Assembly (NCBI GenBank): GCA_963775575.1
Contig: CAVZJG010000005.1
Span: forward strand, 310,001-374,000
From: Roseiarcus sp963775575
Lineage (GTDB): Bacteria > Pseudomonadota > Alphaproteobacteria > Rhizobiales > Beijerinckiaceae
Reading direction: 5' to 3'
Length of the DNA stretch: 64,000 nt
In this document: positions 58,001 through 64,000 of the stretch, in pieces
How positions within the stretch are numbered: position 1 is the first letter of the stretch
Layout of the letters: every line of letters begins with the position of its first letter
Notes under the pieces: generated by a model
The model's input: only the letters and a program-made list of their open reading frames with translations
What the model was told of the DNA's origin: nothing
Databases searched by the model: none
Translations under genes and position numbers: made by a program

Positions 58001-58672
58001 ATGAGCACCTTTCGCTTCCGCCAGGGGGAGCCGATCGGGCTCAGCGTCATGCGTTTCACGCTCACCTATGACGGCCCTCTGTCCTCCAATGGGAGCGCGG
58101 GGAAACGATCGGAGAAGAAGCAAGCGATCCGCGAACACATCCATGCGCAGCTCGCCGAACTCTGGGATTCTCACCCCTCGCTAATTGGGCTTCGTCGAAG
58201 TCGCTATGTCTCCGCGCACATCGCCGGGATTCCCGAAAGCGATTCGATCGCCGCAGACACTGGCGGTCTCGCGGACGACATCGATCTCTGCGCTCCCGTC
58301 ACAAAGGGAGGTGTTGATTTTTTGCCTCTTGTTCGCGACCGCCTCAAGCTGAAATGCAGCCTAACAATCTCGTTCTTGCGGAAAGAGACACCGGGGCGCG
58401 TCTACCAAGGAGGCGATTTGGACAACAGGGTCAAAATGCTTTTGGACGCCCTCACAGTTCCTCGCCACGACGAGCAAGTCGTCCCCTCCGCGATCAAGGG
58501 AGTGACCTACTGCTTGTTGGAAGACGACGGCCTGATAACTGGTTTGGACGTGCAGAGCCGGCGAATGCTCGGAGGAAACGACGCGGCGAAAAATGACGTC
58601 AAGCTATTCATTGATGTGGACGTCCGCGTCAGTGACGTCGGCGTTCACAATCGAGGATTCTTGGGCGATTGA
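58001..58672 (+). CDS. RusA-like resolvase-family protein (weak)
   Basis: A 223-aa soluble protein. Its segment YQGGDLDNRVKMLLDALTVP resembles the conserved metal-binding motif of RusA-type Holliday-junction resolvases (D-x-DN-x3-K...DAL), followed by a second acidic stretch, CLLEDDGLITGLDVQ. The N-terminal half has no motif I know. RusA enzymes are usually half this length, so it may be a distant relative. AT-richer than the flanking chromosome; convergent with the next small gene, whose 3' end overlaps it by 28 bp. Confidence 0.5.
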   Translation: MSTFRFRQGEPIGLSVMRFTLTYDGPLSSNGSAGKRSEKKQAIREHIHAQLAELWDSHPSLIGLRRSRYVSAHIAGIPESDSIAADTGGLADDIDLCAPVTKGGVDFLPLVRDRLKLKCSLTISFLRKETPGRVYQGGDLDNRVKMLLDALTVPRHDEQVVPSAIKGVTYCLLEDDGLITGLDVQSRRMLGGNDAAKNDVKLFIDVDVRVSDVGVHNRGFLGD

Positions 58673-58821
58673 GGTTTCGTCGCGTCAATCTTCCCGAACG
58701 CCCTGTCCAGCGCGCCGGGCGACGTATCGCAGCCAATCTGACGCGCGGTCTCCTTGAACCGCTCAGACTGCTCTTTGATGGTGTATTTCTTCGGCTTGGG
58801 CTTTGACGCCGTCGTCGACAT
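58645..58821 (-). CDS. Small basic protein of unknown function
   Basis: A 58-aa Lys/Pro-rich protein: MSTTASKPKPKKYTIKEQSE then RFKETARQIGCDTSPGALDRAFGKI. AAAGGGAA lies eight bases upstream of the ATG at 58821 and supports translation. Small proteins with this SERFxETAR...F motif occur in many bacterial genomes near mobile regions; I cannot name a function. It overlaps the end of the RusA-like gene by 28 bp on the opposite strand. Confidence 0.6.
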   Translation of the reverse strand: MSTTASKPKPKKYTIKEQSERFKETARQIGCDTSPGALDRAFGKIDATKPQSPKNPRL

Positions 58822-58892
58822 GGCGTTCCCTTTCAGCGCGAGACTCGGCGCGTGATCTGAGCGCATCATACGCGCTAAGGACAGGACGTTCA

Positions 58893-59411
58893 ATGAACCG
58901 CAAGCGACTCGCATTATCGGCGTTCGTCGTGGGGGCGCTCGTCTGCCCGACCGTGCTTCATCAATGGGGCGTTTGGCTCACGCCGTATGGCACCTTTGAG
59001 ACGGCGCGTATTCGAGAGTACCTGTGGGAGCGCGACGCCAAGGAAGCCGCCCGTCTCGGTGCCTCTGTGGAGGCGTACAGGCTCGACGAATTGCGGAAGG
59101 CGAGGGAAGGATGCAGAGCAGCTAGCGATCCAACGCTTCCTTCGAGATTCTGGAATTCGGCGGCTGCTTGCGACACCTTCAATCCGGCGGACCTTGTCCC
59201 CGATGCCTATTGGTTTAGTCTCGAGGAAAATCGAAAGGGACTCGCGGCTGTGGCGGTCGAGTTGCACCCATGGTTCCAATCGGCCGTCATCGGTGGTCTG
59301 CTGGGTGCCGTCGCCGGCTACCTTCTCCCGGCTCTTTTTTCGTTTCTCTTTCGATGGATGCCGCGGGCCGCGGTCTCTTACGTTCGTTGGCTGAACGGGC
59401 CAGAGACATGA
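58893..59411 (+). CDS. Membrane protein of unknown function
   Basis: A 172-aa protein with one N-terminal and one C-terminal hydrophobic segment (LALSAFVVGALVCPTVLHQW; FQSAVIGGLLGAVAGYLLPA) around a soluble, Arg/Glu/Ala-rich middle with a Cys pair (EGCRAAS and AAACDTF). AAGGACAGG precedes the ATG at 58893. No family recognised. It is followed by a convergent membrane protein gene 18 bp further on. Confidence 0.6.
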   Translation: MNRKRLALSAFVVGALVCPTVLHQWGVWLTPYGTFETARIREYLWERDAKEAARLGASVEAYRLDELRKAREGCRAASDPTLPSRFWNSAAACDTFNPADLVPDAYWFSLEENRKGLAAVAVELHPWFQSAVIGGLLGAVAGYLLPALFSFLFRWMPRAAVSYVRWLNGPET

Positions 59412-59429
59412 AGCGCGGTGGAAGATTGT

Positions 59430-59777
59430 CTAAGCGTTATCCCCTCGCGGTGGTGCGGTCGGTTTTACCTTCGCAGGCGTGATGCGCCCGACCCGGAGGA
59501 GTCCGTAGGCCAAGTAGCCAATCACGCAGTTGATATAGAAGCGCCAAATGAGCGCGGCTCCCCACCATTGGCTGACACTCGCTGGAGTTTGCCAGACGAA
59601 ATGAGCCATGATGGTGCCAAAAGCCGTAAGGAGGATTGAAAGTGCGAGCGGCCAAAAGACGCGCGCTCTGGAATATCCGGCTGCGCCGCAGATCAAGGCG
59701 AAAAGGATAATCACCGGATCGCGGAATGAGCCGACCGCATAGCCGACCGTTCCGGCAACGAACAAGCCGACGTTCAA
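59430..59777 (-). CDS. Small membrane protein of unknown function
   Basis: A 115-aa protein with three or four hydrophobic segments (VGLFVAGTVGYAVGS, PVIILFALICGAAGY, FWPLALSILLTAFGTIMAHF, FYINCVIGYLAYGLLRVG) and a basic tail. The start is a TTG at 59777, five bases after AGGGGGCGAGC. No family recognised. The following gap 59778-59971 holds nothing I can support. Confidence 0.55.
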   Translation of the reverse strand: MNVGLFVAGTVGYAVGSFRDPVIILFALICGAAGYSRARVFWPLALSILLTAFGTIMAHFVWQTPASVSQWWGAALIWRFYINCVIGYLAYGLLRVGRITPAKVKPTAPPRGDNA

Positions 59778-59971
59778 GCTCGCCCCCTAGTCGATACAGT
59801 GCGCGCGTGGTAGCTGTTGGATTGTGACGGGCGCGGTTGCAGCCGCGCTTCCGTCCTTCTCGCTGGCGACGCGATTCCTGTAACTCTCATACGGGAAATC
59901 GCCGATGTGCGCCATCGACACTTCAGGCCGCCTTGTTTGGTGGGGAAAAGACGGCACTCGTCACGAACAGC

Positions 59972-60196
59972 TTATGGACGTTCGGCCAGCATTTTACCGC
60001 TCACTCGCCGAACTTCCCCAGCAAGAAAGTTGCCCTGCGAGCGACAGTCCGAATGCGGGCAAATCACCTGGCCTCCTTCTACTGTCGGAGAAGGCTCTCG
60101 CTCGGGAGGCGGAGCCTCCCCAAGCGAGATAGGTCTACCGCACTCCTCGCACTCGACGACAAAATACCATCTGTCGGGATCAAATGAGCCGACCAT
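59972..60196 (-). CDS. Small zinc-ribbon-like protein
   Basis: A 74-aa protein. CEECGRPI and CPHSDCRS form a possible CxxC-CxxxxC zinc site around the acidic loop SLGEAPPPEREPSPTVEGGQ. GAGGGAAG seven bases upstream of the ATG at 60196 supports it. No family name. The gap 60197-60332 holds nothing else. Confidence 0.6.
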   Translation of the reverse strand: MVGSFDPDRWYFVVECEECGRPISLGEAPPPEREPSPTVEGGQVICPHSDCRSQGNFLAGEVRRVSGKMLAERP

Positions 60197-60332
60197 GTTT
60201 GTCTTCCCTCATTATCGAGGGATCGAACCACGCCGTTTCATGGGAGTCGATTCTTGGATAAGTTCCGCGCCCCAGACGAGATGCGCCCCGTCGTCTCAGT
60301 CGGCCTTATGACGATCGTGTGGATGGACGATC

Positions 60333-60785
60333 CTAGCCAAGCCATTCAAGACGATAATCGCCGTTCGGGCCATCGAGAGTCAGGCGGCAATACCGCAGGA
60401 ACGCCCGACCTAAAACGAGATCGAACGTCAGGCCGGCAACTCGGAAGTCCAGCACGCCGGCGGCCGGCTCCTCGAAAACGAGGTTCGCCGCCGCAAAAGT
60501 GATTGTGATCCGCGTCCGCTTGACGCCGCTTCGCATGCCGCCGAACCCGCGAGAAATACCGTTGCCAACGAGCGCCGCGCCGATGCGGTGGGCGACGGCC
60601 TGGTCGATCACGGTTACGTCCGCGCCGGTGTCGATCAACGCGGTGTAGGTGTCGCCATTGTGCGGCCTGTCGTCGGCCGCGACGTGAACTAGCACGATCG
60701 GCGGGGAACCAACGAAATCGCGCGCCGAGCCTGACGGCGGATCACCGAGCATGACAGGTATCGGCCGCCCCGCTGGCAAGATCAT
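60333..60785 (-). CDS. Retropepsin-like aspartic peptidase
   Basis: A 150-aa protein with a DTG-type active-site motif TYTALIDTGADVTVIDQAVA, followed by the hydrophobic LVLGRAFLRYCRLTLDGPNG that often ends the retropepsin fold. Bacterial single-domain retropepsins of this sort act as dimers. It begins three bases after the stop of the IS1595-type transposase on the same strand (TAA-ATC-ATG), so it may be co-transcribed with it or belong to the same element. The target is unknown. Confidence 0.75.
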   Translation of the reverse strand: MILPAGRPIPVMLGDPPSGSARDFVGSPPIVLVHVAADDRPHNGDTYTALIDTGADVTVIDQAVAHRIGAALVGNGISRGFGGMRSGVKRTRITITFAAANLVFEEPAAGVLDFRVAGLTFDLVLGRAFLRYCRLTLDGPNGDYRLEWLG

Positions 60786-60788
60786 GAT

Positions 60789-61742
60789 TTAGGCCTGCGC
60801 TTCCGGTTTTCTGAGATCAGTCGTTTGGTAGGTCAACCGCTTGCCCATGGCGCCTTTCACCGCGCGGACGGTGCGTTCAACGTCGTCAACCCCAAGCCGG
60901 ACGCGATTCGAGTAGCGGAAATCGAACTCGGCGAGATAGCGATGCAAGTGCTTTTCCTTGCAGTGCTGGTAGATGCCCTTCATCCCGCGCTTGAAGATCG
61001 AATAGAACCCCTCGACGGTGTTGGTGTTCACGTTCACGCCGGTTTCCCGGTCGGTGTAGCCGAATTCCTCCAAGGCGTGTTTGACCGAATGGTGCGAGGC
61101 GAACTGCTTTCCAACGGTGACGTAGTAGGCCGCCTCGTCTGTCATGAGGCGCGATTCCTTGGCAGTCTGAGCGGCAATGATTGGCGCGATATTGCGGCCG
61201 GTCGCGGCGTCGATATGGAAGCTGCGGGCCGAACCGCCGCGCTCAACGAGGGTCAGAACGGCATTCTTGTGGAAGTACCCGCGGCGAACCTCGGTCCCTT
61301 CCTTGCGGCCGATGAAAGTCTCGTCGGCTTCGACGATCTGCCCTTCGCCGCCGACTGGCGCGGCGCCGACGATTCGCATCGCCTCGCGCAGCCGATGAGA
61401 CATGAACCAAGCGGTCTTGAGAGTGACGCCAAGGGTCCGGTGAAGCTGGTTGCTCGAAACCCCCTTCTTGGACGAGCACATGAGGTAGACGGCCTGGAGC
61501 CACAGGTGCATCGGGACGTGGCTGTCTTCAAAAACAGTCCCGACCTTGACGGTGAACTGCTTTCGACAATGATAGCACTTGTAGACGCCGATTCGGGTGC
61601 TCTTGCCCTGCATCTTCGAAATGCGCTCGCCGCCGTCGCAATGAGGACAGATCGGGCCATTTGGCCAAAGCCGAGTCTCAACCCACGCATACGCGGCGGA
61701 TTCGTCGTGAAGGGCTTTGGCGTCGAGAACTGACTTAGACAT
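60789..61742 (-). CDS. IS1595-family transposase
   Basis: A 317-aa DDE-type transposase with the family's N-terminal zinc ribbon (ICPHCDGGERISKM; YKCYHCRKQFTVKVGTVFED) and ISXO2-like core: EGQIVEADETFIGRKEG, ESRLMTDEAAYYVTVG and NTNTVEGFYSIFKRGMKGIY. The frame is intact. No matching terminal inverted repeats could be found, so element limits are not assigned. A retropepsin-like gene follows directly. The upstream 61743-61930 stretch is AT-rich with a possible promoter (TTGACG at 61797-61802 on the minus strand). Confidence 0.88.
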   Translation of the reverse strand: MSKSVLDAKALHDESAAYAWVETRLWPNGPICPHCDGGERISKMQGKSTRIGVYKCYHCRKQFTVKVGTVFEDSHVPMHLWLQAVYLMCSSKKGVSSNQLHRTLGVTLKTAWFMSHRLREAMRIVGAAPVGGEGQIVEADETFIGRKEGTEVRRGYFHKNAVLTLVERGGSARSFHIDAATGRNIAPIIAAQTAKESRLMTDEAAYYVTVGKQFASHHSVKHALEEFGYTDRETGVNVNTNTVEGFYSIFKRGMKGIYQHCKEKHLHRYLAEFDFRYSNRVRLGVDDVERTVRAVKGAMGKRLTYQTTDLRKPEAQA

Positions 61743-61930
61743 AGCCGTGATCCATAATTTTGATTATGAATCAACGGTATCACAGATGGCAGGGTCCGTC
61801 AACTATAATATCGCCATTTCTTTCTGATTGTCACAATCCGTGCTACAGTTTTCTTTGGTCGGTCGAGGCGTCGTCCCCTTCAAGCGCCGCCTCGCCGACC
61901 ACGCAAAAACTTACACAAGGAGTGTCTTCC

Positions 61931-63453
61931 GTAACTCCCAAGCCGTCTAGGCGTTGAGGGCGAGCGCGATCTGTGTTGGCGGGTCGGCGAGGGTTTTGAG
62001 GATGTTGGCCCCCTGTTTTCTCGCGGTTGAGACGACTGACCTGAGGCGCGCGAAGCTTTGGGCGCCGTCGAGGGTTCGAAACGAGCCCGAGATTTTCATT
62101 TTGACCTTCATCATCCTGAGGTCCTGTTCGGCCAGGTTGTTGGTGAAGGGCACGTCGAAGTCGGTGAGGAAGCGCAGCGTTTCGACTTTGAACGTCTTCA
62201 GCCTTTCGAGCAGATTGCGGCCGGGGCGCTGCTTTGTTCGTCCGCTCGCGTTGGCCTTGGCGTGGAGTGCGGGCAACTGGCGATGGAAAGCGAGGCCGAG
62301 CCGAACCGCGGCCCAATATTGGTCGACGAAGGCCGCGATGACTTTGGGCTCCAGCGCCTTCGCGCCCGCCTCGCGCGCCTCATGAACGGCGATATTCGCC
62401 GCCCGAAGCGTGTCGCGCATGAGTTCGGCCCACGGCTCCTTGTCGAACTCGATCAAACACTGGAGTTCGCGCAAGATATGGGCGTTGCAGAAGGCGTGTT
62501 CGACCGCGTCGAGCCGACGATAAGGCAGGAAGTGGTCGTGCACGACGACGCCCCCCTTCAAATCCTGCGGGATCGCGCCGCGCTTTTCGTCGGCGCGATA
62601 GAAGGTGAAGGCTTGGCTCGAAGTCGTATGCAGCCATTGCAGCTTACCGGCGATGCGATATCCCGTCTCGTCGAGATGGCGAACCTTCGCCTCGGCCACG
62701 CGCTCGCCGATGGCCTGGTAAACTTGCCGCAACTCTTGTCCCTTCTTGGCGATCCAAGCGACAAGGCTGGCCGGACAGATCAGCGGCGCGTCGAACAGAT
62801 CGCTCAGCGCTTGCGCGGTCCGATCCTCGGGGATGAGTTGCTGGACATTGAGATAGATCGCCGCGGCCTTGATGCGCTCGCCATACTGGGCAGGCGAGAC
62901 CACGCCTTCGGGAAAAACCGCCTTCGTCACGCCCCGGCAATGCGCGCAGCGGTAAATCGAGGCCTGATGTTCCGTGACCCGCAGCGGGCGCTCGGGAAGG
63001 TCGAACACTTGCCGCTTCTCGACCCCTATCGCCGACCCCGCCTCGAGAGGCCAACCGCAATGGCCGCATGCGCACGCCGCGTGCCCAACCACGCAATCGG
63101 GATCGGCGACCTGCCGCAGCGTGCCGCCCTTATGACCCGTCTGGCCGCCGCTCGTCTTGCCCGAACGGCCGCGCAGACTGCCTCCAATACGCGGTTTCTT
63201 CCGCAGCCCGTCACTCGAAGGCGGTTGCGAACTGTTCGAGCTGTCCCGCCCCAATTGCCGACGAAGATCGGCCACCTCGGCCCGCAACGCCGCGATCTCC
63301 GCCCTCAGAGACGCTATCAACTCCTCGACTTCGGCGGGAAGAACCATCCCACCCTTGATTCACAGTCTCGTGCCGCCGTCTCCCATAATCCGCATATCAA
63401 TGCCGTTTCCCAAACACTGTGGCATTCCAGACTCACCACGCCTTGGGAGTTAC
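61931..63453. mobile_element. IS66-family insertion sequence, single-gene type, complete
   Basis: The 1523-bp element has terminal inverted repeats beginning GTAACTCCCAAG (left 61931-61942; right 63442-63453, read inward). The 8-bp direct repeat TGTCTTCC flanks it on both sides (61923-61930 and 63454-63461), the duplication length of IS66. It carries only the transposase (TnpC-like) and no tnpA/tnpB. Confidence 0.93.
61947..63347 (-). CDS. IS66-family transposase (TnpC-like)
   Basis: A 466-aa transposase. A coiled-coil start (EELIASLRAEIAALRAEVAD) leads to SSNSSQPPSSDGLRKKP, the zinc-finger region CACGHCGWPLEAGS and YRCAHCRGV, and the IS66 core with VRHLDETGYRIAGKLQWLHT, GVVVHDHFLPYRRLDAVEHA with CNAHILRELQ, and FTNNLAEQDLRMMKVKMKIS. 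The motifs are intact, and the frame is complete. It is the only gene in the element. Confidence 0.93.
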   Translation of the reverse strand: MVLPAEVEELIASLRAEIAALRAEVADLRRQLGRDSSNSSQPPSSDGLRKKPRIGGSLRGRSGKTSGGQTGHKGGTLRQVADPDCVVGHAACACGHCGWPLEAGSAIGVEKRQVFDLPERPLRVTEHQASIYRCAHCRGVTKAVFPEGVVSPAQYGERIKAAAIYLNVQQLIPEDRTAQALSDLFDAPLICPASLVAWIAKKGQELRQVYQAIGERVAEAKVRHLDETGYRIAGKLQWLHTTSSQAFTFYRADEKRGAIPQDLKGGVVVHDHFLPYRRLDAVEHAFCNAHILRELQCLIEFDKEPWAELMRDTLRAANIAVHEAREAGAKALEPKVIAAFVDQYWAAVRLGLAFHRQLPALHAKANASGRTKQRPGRNLLERLKTFKVETLRFLTDFDVPFTNNLAEQDLRMMKVKMKISGSFRTLDGAQSFARLRSVVSTARKQGANILKTLADPPTQIALALNA

Positions 63454-63510
63454 TGTCTTCCTGGTTTCGCGCGCCAAGCCATTGAAATCGCACGAAACCG
63501 CCAAGGAAAA

Positions 63511-63599
63511 AGTTTGGAAAAGTTTGGAAAAAGCTTGGAATTTCCTTGGAAAAGTTTGGAAATCCTTGGACAGGCTTGGAAATCCTTGGAAAGGCTTGG
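63511..63599. repeat. Phased TTGG tandem repeat downstream of typA
   Basis: Nine TTGG(A) units at 10- or 11-bp intervals (63514, 63524, 63535, 63546, 63556, 63566, 63576, 63586, 63596), with diverging A-rich spacers such as AAAGT and AATCC. The period is close to one helical turn. It ends nine bp before the typA stop. Confidence 0.7.
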
Positions 63600-63608
63600 C
63601 GGCGGCGG

Positions 63609-64000
63609 TTACGCCGCCCCCTCCGCCGGCGTCGCCTTGGCCCTGTCCGCCCGTTTGCGCTCGAGGGGGTCGAGCAGGGCTTTGCGCAGGCGGATCGACT
63701 TCGGCGTCACCTCGACCAGTTCGTCTTCCTGGATATAGGGGAGCGCCTTTTCCAGCGTCATCTGGATCGGCGGGGTCAGGCGCACCGCTTCGTCCTTGGA
63801 GTGGGTGCGGATGTTGGTGAGCTTCTTGCCCTTGAGCACGTTGACTTCGAGGTCGTTGTCGCGGGTGTGCTGGCCGACGATCATGCCCTGATAGACCTTC
63901 CAGCCCGGCTCGATCAACATCGGCCCGCGGTCCTCGAGATTCCACATCGCGTAGGCGACCGCCTCGCCGGCGTCGTTGGCGATCAGCACGCCGTTGCGCC
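63609..64000 (-). CDS. typA: Translational GTPase TypA/BipA, C-terminal part (runs off the window)
   Basis: The C-terminal domain of BipA/TypA, a ribosome-binding GTPase for assembly and stress. The segment NDAGEAVAYAMWNLEDRGPM, then VYQGMIVGQHTRDNDLEVNV, KGKKLTNIRTHSKDEAVRLT, EKALPYIQEDELVEVTPKSI and LRKALLDPLERKRADRAKAT is highly conserved in the family. The GTPase, EF-G-like and remaining C-terminal parts lie beyond base 64000. A phased repeat follows its stop. Confidence 0.95.
   Translation of the reverse strand, partial: RNGVLIANDAGEAVAYAMWNLEDRGPMLIEPGWKVYQGMIVGQHTRDNDLEVNVLKGKKLTNIRTHSKDEAVRLTPPIQMTLEKALPYIQEDELVEVTPKSIRLRKALLDPLERKRADRAKATPAEGAA

Overview
The window looks like a piece of a GC-rich alphaproteobacterial (Hyphomicrobiales) chromosome. 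The main reasons are a C4-pathway heme cluster (hemC, ALAS-type hemA, hemE, hemF), AapQMP-type amino-acid permeases, Rhizobiales-style porin and OpgG/D proteins, and a lysine/alanine-rich tail on topoisomerase I. Short mobile repeats and the gene set would fit a Methylocystaceae/Beijerinckiaceae-like organism, but that is only an impression. No taxonomic marker was searched.

Layout. 1-3.8 kb: 3' end of gyrA, a secreted protein, coaD, an FmdB-type zinc ribbon and a LysE exporter. 3.9-7.9 kb: a single-polypeptide restriction-modification enzyme and a small companion gene, flanked by 32-bp direct repeats. 8.0-17.7 kb: ribH-nusB, rnr and topA, with an IS3-family element (5-bp target duplication) and a SAM methyltransferase between rnr and topA. 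17.9-20.8 kb: two PIN-domain toxin-antitoxin pairs on either side of pyrB. 21.4-27.0 kb: aldo/keto reductase and hemF-hemE-hemA-hemC, with a FixK/FNR-like site upstream of hemA. 27.4-30.7 kb: a porin with a strong terminator and a phenylacetate-CoA-ligase-like enzyme.

30.74-35.60 kb is a genomic island between a tRNA-Phe gene and a direct repeat of its 3' end. It is visibly AT-richer. It holds unknown genes, an IS630 insertion that splits a small ORF, a tandem pair of paralogous unknown proteins (the second broken by an in-frame stop), and a fragment resembling a conjugative/HerA-type ATPase. No integrase is visible.

35.8-56.7 kb: aapQMP without aapJ, a frameshifted NDH-2, an Nramp transporter behind an MntR-like operator, a two-domain kinase-like protein, a MaoC-phosphate acetyltransferase fusion whose MaoC active site looks lost, a phospholipase C-type enzyme followed directly by an orphan AapJ-like binding protein, a UbiH-family hydroxylase plus a stray copy of its 5' end, OpgG/D and an outer-membrane protein. 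56.7-63.6 kb: a TrhA/hemolysin III protein, then an accessory stretch of small unknown genes, an IS1595-type transposase with an adjacent retropepsin-like gene, and a complete IS66-type element with an 8-bp target duplication. The window closes inside typA/bipA.

The housekeeping genes are ordinary. The less familiar material lies in the tRNA-Phe island, the restriction-modification locus and the 57-63.6 kb accessory stretch.
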